In this document: positions 1 to 6,972 of the stretch, one piece after another
Position numbering within the stretch: position 1 is the first letter of the stretch
Layout: every line of letters starts with the position of its first letter
Assembly (NCBI GenBank): GCA_025453925.1
Contig: JALOPK010000174.1
Span: forward strand, 1-6,973
Direction: 5' to 3'
Length of the DNA stretch: 6,973 nt
Origin: Candidatus Eiseniibacteriota bacterium
GTDB lineage: Bacteria > JAFGKV01
Program-made: the position numbers and the translations under genes
The notes under the pieces: generated by a model
Database searches by the model: none
Told to the model about the DNA's origin: nothing
What the model saw: only the letters and a program-made list of their open reading frames with translations

Positions 1-675
1 CGGGGTAGATATCCGCTCGATGGCGGGGTCATTGGCGAGATTGAGGAACAGCACTGCCCGCTCGATGGCTCCCGTGCGACGGAAATCCGAGAGGAAGTAG
101 TCGGCCTCCTCAAAGGTGATGCCCATGGCAGCGAACACGACGGCGAAGCTCTCCGTTTTCCCGATTACCTTGGCCTGCCTGGCGATCTGGGCCGCAATCT
201 GGGGGTGGGGGAGACCCGAACCCGAGAAGATCGGCAGCTTCTGACCGCGGACGAGTGTGTTGAGCCCGTCGATGCAAGAAAAGCCGGTCTGGATGAACTC
301 CGAAGGGTAGTCGCGGGCGTAGGGGTTGATGGGGCTCCCGTTGATGTCGAGGCGGGCATCGGGTATGAGCTCCGGACCGCCGTCCACCGGGCGTCCCTGG
401 CCGTCAAAGGCCCGGCCGAGGATGTCGGGGGACACGCCGATCTCGATCCCCCGGCCGAGGAAACGCACACGGCTGTTGGGGATATCGACACCCCAGGCGC
501 CCTCGAAGAGCTGGATCAGCGCGCGGTCGCGATCGACCTCCAGCACCTTTCCTCTGCGGATGTCCCCGCCGGGAAGCTTGATCTCTACCAGCTCTTCGTA
601 TTTCACCCCCTGTACCTGTTCCACCAGCATGAGAGGGCCTACGATTTCGGAAGTGGTGAGGTACTCTTTGATCAT
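1..675 (-). CDS. ntpB: V/A-type ATPase subunit B (non-catalytic), N-terminal 225 codons, 3' end outside window
   Basis: Subunit B alternates with A in the head and completes the catalytic interface. The frame stays open from ATG 675-673 to coordinate 1 and gives 225 residues, about half of the usual 460 or so. It begins [20 protein letters not shown] and shows the N-terminal barrel (1-75), [20 protein letters not shown] (127-146), [11 protein letters not shown] (147-157), [18 protein letters not shown] (177-194), [20 protein letters not shown] (198-217), ending at ERISTP. The P-loop position is SGSGLPH, without the Lys-Thr of a working Walker A, which is the rule for B subunits and marks it as non-catalytic. 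The arginine finger supplied to the A site lies beyond the window, so it cannot be checked. The ATG overlaps the ntpA TGA (ATGA). Truncation is due only to the window edge. Confidence 0.97.
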   Translation of the reverse strand, partial: MIKEYLTTSEIVGPLMLVEQVQGVKYEELVEIKLPGGDIRRGKVLEVDRDRALIQLFEGAWGVDIPNSRVRFLGRGIEIGVSPDILGRAFDGQGRPVDGGPELIPDARLDINGSPINPYARDYPSEFIQTGFSCIDGLNTLVRGQKLPIFSGSGLPHPQIAAQIARQAKVIGKTESFAVVFAAMGITFEEADYFLSDFRRTGAIERAVLFLNLANDPAIERISTP

Positions 676-2468
676 CTCGTCTCCCCCCTGGTAGAGAGGA
701 TGTCTGACTTGGCCATGGCCAGGAACCCATCAACCTCAAGGTCGATCTCGGACTTGATGTCGGCGATGCCGTCCAGCTCGCGTTCGGGCATGAACTTGGC
801 CCGGGCGATCCGCTCCCTGACCTTCAGCGCGAACAGTCTGCCCGGGTCGGATTTCTTCGCGAGTGCTTCCTTCATGCGTTCATGCAGGTGCATGATCAGG
901 GAGAGCAGCACCTTCTGCTTGTTCAGGGAGGTGTAGGTATCCTCCTCATGGAACGCGTTCTGGTGCAGGAAGTCCTCCCGAATGGAACGGGCCGTCTCCA
1001 GGATGAGACGGTCCCCCGCGGACAGAGACTCGACACCCACGAGCCGGGCGATCTCCTCGAGTTCCGCCTCCTTCTGCAGGAGCGCCATGGCGGCTTCCCG
1101 CATTGCCACCCACTCATCGCCCAGGGTTTCACGCAGGTAGGGGTCGAGGTTGCGGGTGTACAGCGAGTAACTGGTAAGCCAGTTGATGGCCGGGAAGTGC
1201 CGCTTGTATGCCAGCTTGTCCTCCAGGCTCCAGAAGACCTTCACCACTCTGAGCGTGGCTTGTACGACTGGATCGGACAAGTCGCCGCCCGGCGGTGATA
1301 CCGCACCGACGACGGAGAGCGCCCCCTCGCGGCCGTCCGATCCGGCGCATGTCACCCTGCCCGCCCGCTCGTAGAACTCGGCGATCCGGGTACCCAGATA
1401 GGCCGGGTATCCCTCTTCTCCCGGCATCTCCTCGAGTCTCCCGGACATCTCCCGCATGGCCTCCGCCCACCGCGAGGTGGAATCGGCCATCACGGCCACC
1501 GAGTATCCCATGTCCCGGAAGTACTCGGCGATGGTGATGCCCGTGTACACCGAGGCTTCGCGCGCGGCGACGGGCATGTTCGACGTGTTTGCGATGAGAA
1601 CGGTGCGACGGATCAGCGGCCTGCCGCTCTTGGGATCGATCAGCTCGGGGAACTCCATGAGCACGTCTGTCATCTCATTGCCCCGCTCCCCGCAGCCAAC
1701 GTAGACGATGATATCCGCATCCGCCCACTTGGCAAGCTGGTGCTGGATCACGGTCTTCCCCGAGCCAAACGGGCCGGGCACGCACCCGGTACCGCCCTTT
1801 CCCAAAGGAAAGAACGTATCGATCACCCGTTGACCGGTCACCAGCGGTGCGCTGGGCGGGATCTTGCGAACGTAGGGTCTGCTCCGCCGGACCGGCCAGC
1901 GGTGCATGAGGGTCAAGGGGACTTCGCGGCCTTCGGCGGTCTTGACCACACCGATGGTGTCCTCCACGGTGAAATCGCCTGCTTCCACTGAGACCAGAAT
2001 GCCCGAGACTTCCGGGGGAACCATGACCCTGTGGAGCACCAGTTCGGTCTCCTGCACGGTGCCGAGGATGTCGCCGGGGAGCACCGCGGCTCCGGGCGCG
2101 GCGACGGGCGTGAAGCCCCAATGCCTGTCCCGACGGAGCGCGGGGGAGGATACTCCTCGATGAATCAGGTCTCCGGTGGCGGCCCGAATGGCGTCCAGCG
2201 GTCGCTGGATCCCGTCGTAGATGGACTCCACCAGACCAGGACCCAGTTCAACCGACAGCGGCGCTCCCGTGCTGAAAACAGGCTCGCCCGGCCCCAGGCC
2301 GCCGGTTTCTTCGTAGACCTGGACAGAGGCCTTCTCACCCCGAAGCTCAATGATCTCTCCGATGAGACGATGCTCACTCACCAGCACGACATCGTACATC
2401 TTCGCATCCGTCAGGCCGCGGGCCACGACCAGTGGCCCCGAAACCTTCTCAATCACGCCTTGTTTCAT
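672..2468 (-). CDS. ntpA: V/A-type ATPase catalytic subunit A
   Basis: This subunit hydrolyses or makes ATP at the A-B interfaces of the A3B3 head in the cytoplasm. The 598 aa length is typical. It has an N-terminal beta-barrel (about 1-75, with GPLVVARGL and QVYEETGGL), the A-type insertion called the non-homologous or bulge region (about 115-185), which separates it from F-type beta and from B, the nucleotide-binding core and a C-terminal helical domain from about 440. Key motifs are the P-loop GPFGSGKT (232-239, K238), GERGNE (260-265, with catalytic E261), the Walker B segment VAVMADS (324-330, D329) and [20 protein letters not shown] (330-349). All catalytic positions are intact, so this should be an active enzyme. 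The ATG abuts the ntpF TAG with a weak GGTGA before it; the TGA overlaps the ntpB ATG by 4 nt. Regulation appears to be only through shared transcription and coupling. Confidence 0.98.
   Translation of the reverse strand: MKQGVIEKVSGPLVVARGLTDAKMYDVVLVSEHRLIGEIIELRGEKASVQVYEETGGLGPGEPVFSTGAPLSVELGPGLVESIYDGIQRPLDAIRAATGDLIHRGVSSPALRRDRHWGFTPVAAPGAAVLPGDILGTVQETELVLHRVMVPPEVSGILVSVEAGDFTVEDTIGVVKTAEGREVPLTLMHRWPVRRSRPYVRKIPPSAPLVTGQRVIDTFFPLGKGGTGCVPGPFGSGKTVIQHQLAKWADADIIVYVGCGERGNEMTDVLMEFPELIDPKSGRPLIRRTVLIANTSNMPVAAREASVYTGITIAEYFRDMGYSVAVMADSTSRWAEAMREMSGRLEEMPGEEGYPAYLGTRIAEFYERAGRVTCAGSDGREGALSVVGAVSPPGGDLSDPVVQATLRVVKVFWSLEDKLAYKRHFPAINWLTSYSLYTRNLDPYLRETLGDEWVAMREAAMALLQKEAELEEIARLVGVESLSAGDRLILETARSIREDFLHQNAFHEEDTYTSLNKQKVLLSLIMHLHERMKEALAKKSDPGRLFALKVRERIARAKFMPERELDGIADIKSEIDLEVDGFLAMAKSDILSTRGETR
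681..684 (-). promoter_or_regulatory. Shine-Dalgarno sequence for ntpB
   Basis: The minus strand reads GGAG at the end of a G-rich run, 5 nt before the ntpB ATG at 675-673. It lies within the last codons of ntpA and, with the ATGA overlap, fixes the ntpB start. Confidence 0.6.
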
Positions 2469-2828
2469 CTATTCACCCATACCCGTGCCCGCGCCTTCAT
2501 GCGCTGGGCCTTCGCGCGAGAGAATGTCAGCTCCGACCGCTTTCTCCACGAGAGTCTTCAGTCTGCGGAGTCCGAGACCGGTCGAGCCCGTCATGGATGG
2601 AACGACCAAAATGGCGGGCGTTGGTTCGAAACGAAGGGCCTTCAACTCCTGCTCCAGTAGCAGGGCGATCTCCTCGGTCACGCACACGATGGCGAAGCCC
2701 TCCTGCAGGCACCCACGAAGGGCCTGCAGGGCGGATTCGCGGTTCGTTGCCGGATACGTTGAGACTCCCAGCGGCGTGAACCCCTTGACGGTGTCTGTGC
2801 TTCCGAGGAATGCAATGCCGTCAGCCAT
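2469..2828 (-). CDS. ntpF: V/A-type ATPase subunit F (central stalk)
   Basis: Subunit F binds subunit D in the rotating central shaft and in related enzymes stimulates ATP hydrolysis. The 119 aa product has the expected Rossmann-like pattern: N-terminal strand GIAFLGS (4-10), DTVKGFTPLGV (12-22), strand FAIVCVTEEIA (45-55), then the segment PAILVVPSM (71-79), the Gly-rich turn TGSTGLG (80-86) and a last helix ending in VEKAVGADIL (94-103). A Gly-rich tail of about 16 residues follows and makes it somewhat longer than the roughly 105-residue relatives I know. The reading frame stays open upstream, but upstream residues do not resemble the family; the ATG at 2828-2826 fits it exactly and overlaps the ntpC stop by 8 nt. 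No clear Shine-Dalgarno precedes it, so reinitiation after ntpC is likely. Its TAG directly abuts the ntpA ATG. E. hirae calls this subunit NtpG. Confidence 0.92.
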   Translation of the reverse strand: MADGIAFLGSTDTVKGFTPLGVSTYPATNRESALQALRGCLQEGFAIVCVTEEIALLLEQELKALRFEPTPAILVVPSMTGSTGLGLRRLKTLVEKAVGADILSREGPAHEGAGTGMGE

Positions 2829-3843
2829 ACAACATCGGCAATCTAGCCGCGATGAGATCGGAGGGGATCCCGTTGATCTTGGCGACCATGACCAGACGGA
2901 CCATGCTGACCTCGTGTTCGCGGGCGAGAACGAATGCGATGATCGGGGCCGGGCTGAAGAACACGAACTGCGTCTCCCGGAGCTTCGCAACGAGGAGGTT
3001 CTCCAGTTCCCGGTCGAGCACCGCGAACGACTTTCTGTCCTGCAGGTACGACAACCCCTCCTGCATGGCCTTTGCGTACAGCGTGTTCGCGCAGGCCTCG
3101 ACCACCGCGGAGGACCCCTTGCCGACTGCGGCGCGCAGTCTATCGAGGTTCAGCCTGCCGCCCGGGATGAACGCCGTCTCGAAGAGTGCCGACTCGGCGT
3201 TCATCCTGCTCACCCGCGCCAGAGTCCGGATGTTGGTCGTGTCGGCGAGAAGAGCCGCGTAATCAGGCATGACCGGAGTGTTCAGCCTTGTCAGCGCAGC
3301 GACTCTGGCGCCGACCGCCGCGCCGTCGAGCACGACCTCAAGAAGCCGGGGATCCTCCACCATTTCATAGGCGCGGGCAACGCGCCTGGCGATCTCGGCC
3401 ATATCGGGTGGAATCGTCGCATAGTCACCAGACTCCGCCGCCGCGCGAATGGTCGCGGGGTCGACCACTCCGAGCCGCACCAGACCCTTCGGCTCGACCC
3501 CGGCCAGGGACGCCTTCATGACTGCCTTGAGGTTGTGAAAATCGTGGACTCGGAGCATCCCCTGCTCCAGATCGTCGTCCAGAATCAGGCGCCTCAGCAG
3601 GCGGTACGCCTCCTCCAGCATGCGTTGCAGGATCTGTTCGAAGTCCGCCACCCGCTGGCCCGGTGCCATATGGGTCGCGTAGGTGGTTTCGCTCAGTTCC
3701 TCCAAGGCCTCGGCCGCGTCAGTCGCCCGCGCCATGGCATCGAGTGTCTTGCGACTCAACAGGCTTCCCTCCAGAGCCCGGATCAGCGATGCGCCGTATG
3801 CATGGCGCATGTCGTCAGGAGGGATCCAGAAGAGGGATCTCAC
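2821..3843 (-). CDS. ntpC: V/A-type ATPase subunit C (V-ATPase subunit d family)
   Basis: Subunit C is the funnel-shaped socket seated on the K ring that couples it to the D-F central shaft. The 340 aa length fits the family. The sequence is mostly helical. Landmarks are YGASLIRALEGSLL near the N-terminus (16-29), DFHNLKAVMKA (101-111), DTTNIRTLARVSRM (201-214) and a strongly family-like C-terminus: PAPIIAFVLAREHEVSMVRL (298-317), then VAKINGIP (320-327) and the ending RLPMLYG. It starts with GTG, overlapping the ntpE TGA by 4 nt; the shorter alternative start, ATG at 3810-3808, would remove 11 residues and lacks a ribosome binding site. Its stop lies inside the first codons of ntpF (8-nt overlap). 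It is not related to the F-type c subunit despite the letter. Confidence 0.93.
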   Translation of the reverse strand: MRSLFWIPPDDMRHAYGASLIRALEGSLLSRKTLDAMARATDAAEALEELSETTYATHMAPGQRVADFEQILQRMLEEAYRLLRRLILDDDLEQGMLRVHDFHNLKAVMKASLAGVEPKGLVRLGVVDPATIRAAAESGDYATIPPDMAEIARRVARAYEMVEDPRLLEVVLDGAAVGARVAALTRLNTPVMPDYAALLADTTNIRTLARVSRMNAESALFETAFIPGGRLNLDRLRAAVGKGSSAVVEACANTLYAKAMQEGLSYLQDRKSFAVLDRELENLLVAKLRETQFVFFSPAPIIAFVLAREHEVSMVRLVMVAKINGIPSDLIAARLPMLYG

Positions 3844-4442
3844 CGAGTATCTCCGAACAGCGCCGCGGTGGCCGCGGACCGAAGATCCTGCTCACGGAAC
3901 CGTTTGATGGCCGCGAGCGAAGCATTGTACTCGATCTTCCCCTGGCGCAGGACGAAGCCGCCTTCGATCTCCCGGGTCTCGGGCGAGAGCCTGAGGGTCA
4001 GTCCCCGGCCCGCGTTGTCCAGCTCTCGCTGGAACTCGGGCAGCATTCGCCGCAGGAACGCATGATCGCGGGGCGCCACGATGAGGTCGGCCTCGCCCCG
4101 GATGGGAGCAGTCAGAAGCACGCGCCGGAGGAAATGGGCGTAGCGCTCCTCGCCCGCCGAGGGTATGCCCGCCAGGGCGCGATCCACCGCCTGGGTGATG
4201 AGGTCCCGTTTCACCACCAGTTCGTGTTTCCGCGCCTCCAACTGCGCCGTGGCGACGATCCGGGCGTGGTGCCCCCGGGACTCCTCCTCAGCCTTCTGCC
4301 GTGCCTGGTCGGTCTCGCGGGCAAGGCGACGGGACGCCTCCGCCTTCAGGTGCTCCGCGCGCTCCGTGGCAGCCCGTAACAGCGTGTCCGCTTCCTGCCG
4401 GGCCTTGACGACGATGCGGGTGGTGATGTCTTCCAGTGCCAT
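3840..4442 (-). CDS. ntpE: V/A-type ATPase subunit E (peripheral stalk)
   Basis: Subunit E forms the peripheral stalk as a heterodimer with the small G/H subunit and ties the A3B3 head to NtpI, resisting rotation. The 200 aa length is typical. The N-terminal part (about 8-85) is a charged, Ala-rich, hydrophobic-poor helix of coiled-coil type, ending in the family-like stretch EARKHELVVKRDLI (69-82). The C-terminal globular domain (about 95-200) has strand-like DLIVAP (119-124) and the conserved close GGFVLRQGKIEYNASL (161-176), followed by a final helix. The ATG start lies 6 nt after the ntpK stop codon, with a modest GGGA about 8 nt upstream that overlaps the end of ntpK. Its TGA overlaps the ntpC GTG (GTGA), so translation of the two is probably coupled. 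Confidence 0.93.
   Translation of the reverse strand: MALEDITTRIVVKARQEADTLLRAATERAEHLKAEASRRLARETDQARQKAEEESRGHHARIVATAQLEARKHELVVKRDLITQAVDRALAGIPSAGEERYAHFLRRVLLTAPIRGEADLIVAPRDHAFLRRMLPEFQRELDNAGRGLTLRLSPETREIEGGFVLRQGKIEYNASLAAIKRFREQDLRSAATAALFGDTR
3851..3854 (-). promoter_or_regulatory. Ribosome binding site supporting the GTG start of ntpC
   Basis: The minus strand reads GGAG here, 7 nt before the GTG at 3843-3841. The alternative in-frame ATG at 3810-3808 (codon 12 of the longer form) has no purine-rich sequence at the right distance. The site therefore favours the GTG start, which also overlaps the ntpE stop in the same manner as other junctions in the operon. Confidence 0.55.
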
Positions 4443-4447
4443 TTAGG

Positions 4448-4921
4448 CTATCCCAGCTTCACTCCACTCGTCATCAAGAAGCTGGCGAGGAACCCAAGCA
4501 CGGCATAGGTCTCGACGAACACTCCGAGGATGAGGGCCTTCCCGGCTTCTTCGGGGCGCTTGGCCGTCATCTGCACGCCCGCGGCGCACACCTTGCCCTG
4601 GTGGATGGCGCTCAGGAAGCCAGCCAGCGCCACGGGCAGGCAGGAGAACAGGATGTACAAGCCCTGGATCGTCGTGACCGGCGGTGTGGTTCCTCCGATG
4701 ATCTGGAGCTTCAGCAGCACCAGAAACCCGATCACGAAGCCGTAGATGCCCTGAGTCCCGGGGAGCGCGGTGAGCAGGATTACCTTGCCGAACTTCTGGG
4801 GATCCTCGCCAATCACGGCGGTGCTCGCCTGGCCCGCGAGACCGACGCCGATCACCGACCCGAACCCCGCCACCATCACCGAGATCGCGGCGCCTAGAAG
4901 CGAGAGAGACAAACCGTCCAT
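4448..4921 (-). CDS. ntpK: V/A-type ATPase subunit K (four-helix proteolipid, rotor ring)
   Basis: This protein forms the membrane rotor ring that carries ions past NtpI. At 157 aa it is the 16-kDa-type proteolipid (E. hirae NtpK is of nearly the same length), made of two helical hairpins with four hydrophobic segments, roughly 5-30, 46-72, 85-108 and 126-151. The halves align without gaps at an offset of 82 residues (22-69 against 104-151). The ion carboxylate is E137 in VETYA; the matching position in the first hairpin is G55, so there is one ion site per four helices. LPGTQG (53-58), Q108 in HQGK and E137 correspond to L61, T64, Q65, Q110 and E139, the Na+ ligands of the E. hirae ring. The ATG start has an AAAGGAG 6 nt upstream; the stop lies 5 nt before ntpE. 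Na+ rather than H+ coupling is an inference. Confidence 0.96.
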   Translation of the reverse strand: MDGLSLSLLGAAISVMVAGFGSVIGVGLAGQASTAVIGEDPQKFGKVILLTALPGTQGIYGFVIGFLVLLKLQIIGGTTPPVTTIQGLYILFSCLPVALAGFLSAIHQGKVCAAGVQMTAKRPEEAGKALILGVFVETYAVLGFLASFLMTSGVKLG

Positions 4922-4927
4922 CGGGGA

Positions 4928-4934
4928 CTCCTTT
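4928..4934 (-). promoter_or_regulatory. Strong Shine-Dalgarno sequence for ntpK
   Basis: On the minus strand this reads AAAGGAG, 6 nt before the ntpK ATG at 4921-4919. It combines the best sequence match and spacing in the operon and does not overlap any coding sequence. A strong independent initiation site suits the proteolipid, which is needed in about ten copies per complex while most other subunits are needed in one to three. Confidence 0.75.
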
Positions 4935-4947
4935 CCCTGGTATCTTC

Positions 4948-4974
4948 CGACCGGCGGCCGTCAGGCTCCGGCCG
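4948..4974 (-). other. Possible mRNA hairpin spanning the ntpI stop codon
   Basis: On the transcript, CGGCCGG (4974-4968) can pair with CCGGUCG (4954-4948), giving seven base pairs including one G-U, with a 13-nt loop that holds the ntpI TGA (4963-4961). No U-tract follows, so it does not look like an intrinsic terminator. It sits just upstream of the ntpK Shine-Dalgarno, in the only sizeable intergenic gap. In a GC-rich sequence such a stem can arise by chance; a role in mRNA processing or stability is only a guess. Confidence 0.3.
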
Positions 4975-6925
4975 TCGTGTTGCCTTCCTTCGGCTCCACG
5001 GCTGTGACATACTTGAGCCGTCGCTCGAAGGGCTCGAAACGACGCCCGCCACCCTCGAAGAACTTGGTGAAGAACTCAACGAACTGCAGCCGTGCGCTGT
5101 GAACAAAGGCGCCCAGCGCGTTGATGGCGATGTTGACCGGATGGCCGATCAGCAGAATGAGGGCCATGGCGAACCATCCGATCACCGGGATACCCGCCGC
5201 CACTCCCGCCAGGATGTTGATGACGGTCGCCATCACGCCGGTCGCAAGCCCCAGCGCGAAGAGCCTTGAGTAGGAAAGCACATCGCCGAAGAACCCAGTA
5301 ATCCCATAGAGAGCAAAGAAACCCGAACCCAACCGGGCAGCGAGATTCGTGGCCCCGAAGCCGGCGGATACGAAAATAGAGAGCGCCGCCGCCAACCAAG
5401 GGTAGAGCAAGGGTATTCCGGCGACGACCGGCCGGGCGAAGAGCAGACCAGTCAGCGGTAGCAGTACCAACCAGCCCCCGTTGTGGAACAGCGCCCGGCG
5501 CCGGTCTCCCGCGCGCCACGCCACAACGGCTCCGACAAGCACGCCGCCCCATACCTGGAGAAAGCCAAGTCCCAGGACCAACGCGAGGAAAGTCAGGGGC
5601 TGCTTGAGCGGGTCCATCTGCATGAGCGTGTCGTGAACTCCGGTCAGGAACCGCAGCGACGAAGGCGTCTTCGAGAAATCGATGGCGAAGAAACTGCCCA
5701 TGAGCACGCCGGCGACGAACGTGGAGATTCCGCAGTAGAAGAGCAGGTTCATCAGCTGCTTGCCACCCTCGCTCAGCTTCATGAACCTGCGGGCCAGCTT
5801 GGCGAAGATCGCCAATACTATACCGTATCCACCCTCGCCGACCGCGATGCCGAAGCTGACGACGAAGAAGGGCGCGAGCAGGGGGGTGGGATCGATCTCA
5901 CGGTACTTGGGCATCCCATAGAGCCCGGTGACGGCCTGGCATGGGGCCACTAGGGAGCCATTGTGGAGCACGACGGGCGGCTCCTCGCCCGGAAGCGGAT
6001 CCCGGACGATCACCGTCGCCGTGCCGCTCTTCTCCACAAGGGATGTGAGCCGAGGGACATCAATCGTCTTCACCCATCCTCCGACGATCACCGATTCGTC
6101 CGTGGCCACGGCGGCGCGCAGGCCTTCCAGCCTTTGGCGCTTGACGGCAGTGGCATCGTAGGCGGTCATGAGCATGGGCCGTTGCGCGGCTAGCGCGGCG
6201 ATCTGCACCTGAAGGTCCAGGCGTGAGCGCTCGAGACTCTCGATCTGTGCTTCCAGGCGCTGAAGAATCTCAGGCACGGTCCCGCTGCCAGTGGGGAACA
6301 ACATGGGCTGGAATCCCGCCTCCCGCAGCAGGCGCTCCGCATCCGGAGGTTCATTGGCAAGGTCCGCCAGAACCACATGGGCCTTTCCCCCGGCGGTGCC
6401 GACCTCCTCAAGGATCCAGGCCGGACCTTGCTCCGCCAGCGCGGCTCGCACCAGTGCCACGGATCGCAACGGGAGGGTGCCGCACAGTACGGTCGTGGTG
6501 GGTGTGGACGCCAACCACTCGACCGGGACGGATAGGTCGCGCCACGGCATCACATGGTGGATCGCGCTGCCCAGTCTGGTCCGGCTTACCTCGATCTCCG
6601 CCAACTCACCCTGGATTCGACGGGTCTCAGACAGAATGCGGTCGGTCATGTCCCGGCCGGTGGCGAGGTCGCCCGCCCCGGGAGGGGACGGCGTGCCTCC
6701 GGAAGGCGAGAATCTGCCGAGGTAGTCGATGGCTGTCTCCAGATCACCCAGGCGGCGGTCAAGTTCCCGTGTATCCACGTCTATCGGCGCGGCCAGCTGG
6801 GCGCGTTCGCTTTCGCCTATACCCTCAAGGTGGACAATCGATGCCCCGTGCAGCGCCGCAACGACCCGGTCGCTCGCCGAGGCGTGGGCAACGATGTACG
6901 CACGCTGGAGAGGTTGGACCGCCAT
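4961..6925 (-). CDS. ntpI: V/A-type ATPase subunit I (a-subunit homologue, membrane stator)
   Basis: This is the stator of the membrane ion path: it holds the peripheral stalks and provides the two half-channels facing the K ring. The 654 aa length is normal for the bacterial/archaeal family. Residues 1-340 are a soluble arm with helical hairpins (about 50-120 and 215-270) broken by a Pro/Gly-rich stretch at about 72-90. From about 348 onward there are some eight hydrophobic segments. Family landmarks include PTPLLAPFFVVSFG (346-359), FFGDVLSYSRLFALGL (545-560) and GAFVHSARLQFVEFF (605-619). R554 and R612 match the two conserved channel arginines known from Thermus and Enterococcus, with Q614 next to R612. 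The region usually written GDxGYG reads GEGGYG here (E364). The start is ATG, one base overlapping the upstream TGA, with AGGAGG 11 nt before it. A 39-nt gap separates it from ntpK. Confidence 0.96.
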   Translation of the reverse strand: MAVQPLQRAYIVAHASASDRVVAALHGASIVHLEGIGESERAQLAAPIDVDTRELDRRLGDLETAIDYLGRFSPSGGTPSPPGAGDLATGRDMTDRILSETRRIQGELAEIEVSRTRLGSAIHHVMPWRDLSVPVEWLASTPTTTVLCGTLPLRSVALVRAALAEQGPAWILEEVGTAGGKAHVVLADLANEPPDAERLLREAGFQPMLFPTGSGTVPEILQRLEAQIESLERSRLDLQVQIAALAAQRPMLMTAYDATAVKRQRLEGLRAAVATDESVIVGGWVKTIDVPRLTSLVEKSGTATVIVRDPLPGEEPPVVLHNGSLVAPCQAVTGLYGMPKYREIDPTPLLAPFFVVSFGIAVGEGGYGIVLAIFAKLARRFMKLSEGGKQLMNLLFYCGISTFVAGVLMGSFFAIDFSKTPSSLRFLTGVHDTLMQMDPLKQPLTFLALVLGLGFLQVWGGVLVGAVVAWRAGDRRRALFHNGGWLVLLPLTGLLFARPVVAGIPLLYPWLAAALSIFVSAGFGATNLAARLGSGFFALYGITGFFGDVLSYSRLFALGLATGVMATVINILAGVAAGIPVIGWFAMALILLIGHPVNIAINALGAFVHSARLQFVEFFTKFFEGGGRRFEPFERRLKYVTAVEPKEGNTTAGA

Positions 6926-6972
6926 CAGTCCATCAGCCTCCTGATGACCTCGGCAACCGCGGCGTCCATCCG
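6925..6972 (-). CDS. C-terminal end of an upstream gene, probably V/A-ATPase subunit G/H (partial, 5' end outside window)
   Basis: Only the last 15 codons and a TGA stop (6927-6925) are inside the window; the readable tail is RMDAAVAEVIRRLMD, a short amphipathic helix-like segment. Its stop shares one base with the ntpI ATG (TGATG), the kind of coupling seen through the rest of the operon. By position it should be the small coiled-coil G/H subunit that pairs with NtpE to form the peripheral stalk, since that gene usually stands directly before ntpI in archaeal and Thermus operons. The tail is too short to prove this by sequence; the identity is an inference from gene order. The AGGAGG that serves ntpI lies inside this reading frame. 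Confidence 0.6.
   Translation of the reverse strand, partial: RMDAAVAEVIRRLMD
6937..6942 (-). promoter_or_regulatory. Shine-Dalgarno sequence for ntpI
   Basis: On the minus strand this reads AGGAGG, a full anti-16S match, 11 nt upstream of the ntpI ATG at 6925-6923. The spacing is a little long. A closer ATG at 6933-6931 is in the upstream gene's frame and meets a stop two codons later, so it cannot be the start of ntpI. The site lies within the coding end of the upstream gene. Confidence 0.6.

Noticed and set aside
147-157. Loss-of-function P-loop in ntpB (residues 147-157 of the protein; nucleotides about 205-237)
   Set aside because: The missing Lys-Thr is normal for non-catalytic B subunits of V/A-type enzymes and is not a defect.
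404-739. A 111-codon minus-strand open frame overlapping ntpB in another frame
   Set aside because: The ntpB frame (675 to 1) gives continuous family sequence across the same bases, whereas this frame gives Arg/Gly-rich sequence without motifs.
205-936. A 243-codon open frame on the plus strand opposite ntpB and the end of ntpA
   Set aside because: The minus-strand frames there are clearly ntpB and ntpA. The plus-strand product is low in recognisable structure and has no plausible family; it is a shadow of the real genes.
2829-2990. An N-terminal extension of ntpF up to 173 aa
   Set aside because: The extra 54 residues are Ser/Arg-rich, overlap the conserved C-terminus of ntpC in another frame, and have no counterpart in F subunits. 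The ATG at 2828 starts exactly at the family's N-terminus.
2350-4065. A 571-codon open frame on the plus strand
   Set aside because: It lies wholly antisense to ntpE, ntpC, ntpF and the start of ntpA, all recognised by family motifs. Its product is Arg/Ser/Pro-rich with no recognisable domain. Long antisense frames are common opposite GC-rich genes because G/C third positions suppress stops in some antisense frames.
4948-4974. Terminator between ntpI and ntpK
   Set aside because: There is a possible stem but no U-tract after it, and the following genes belong to the same complex, so termination here is unlikely.
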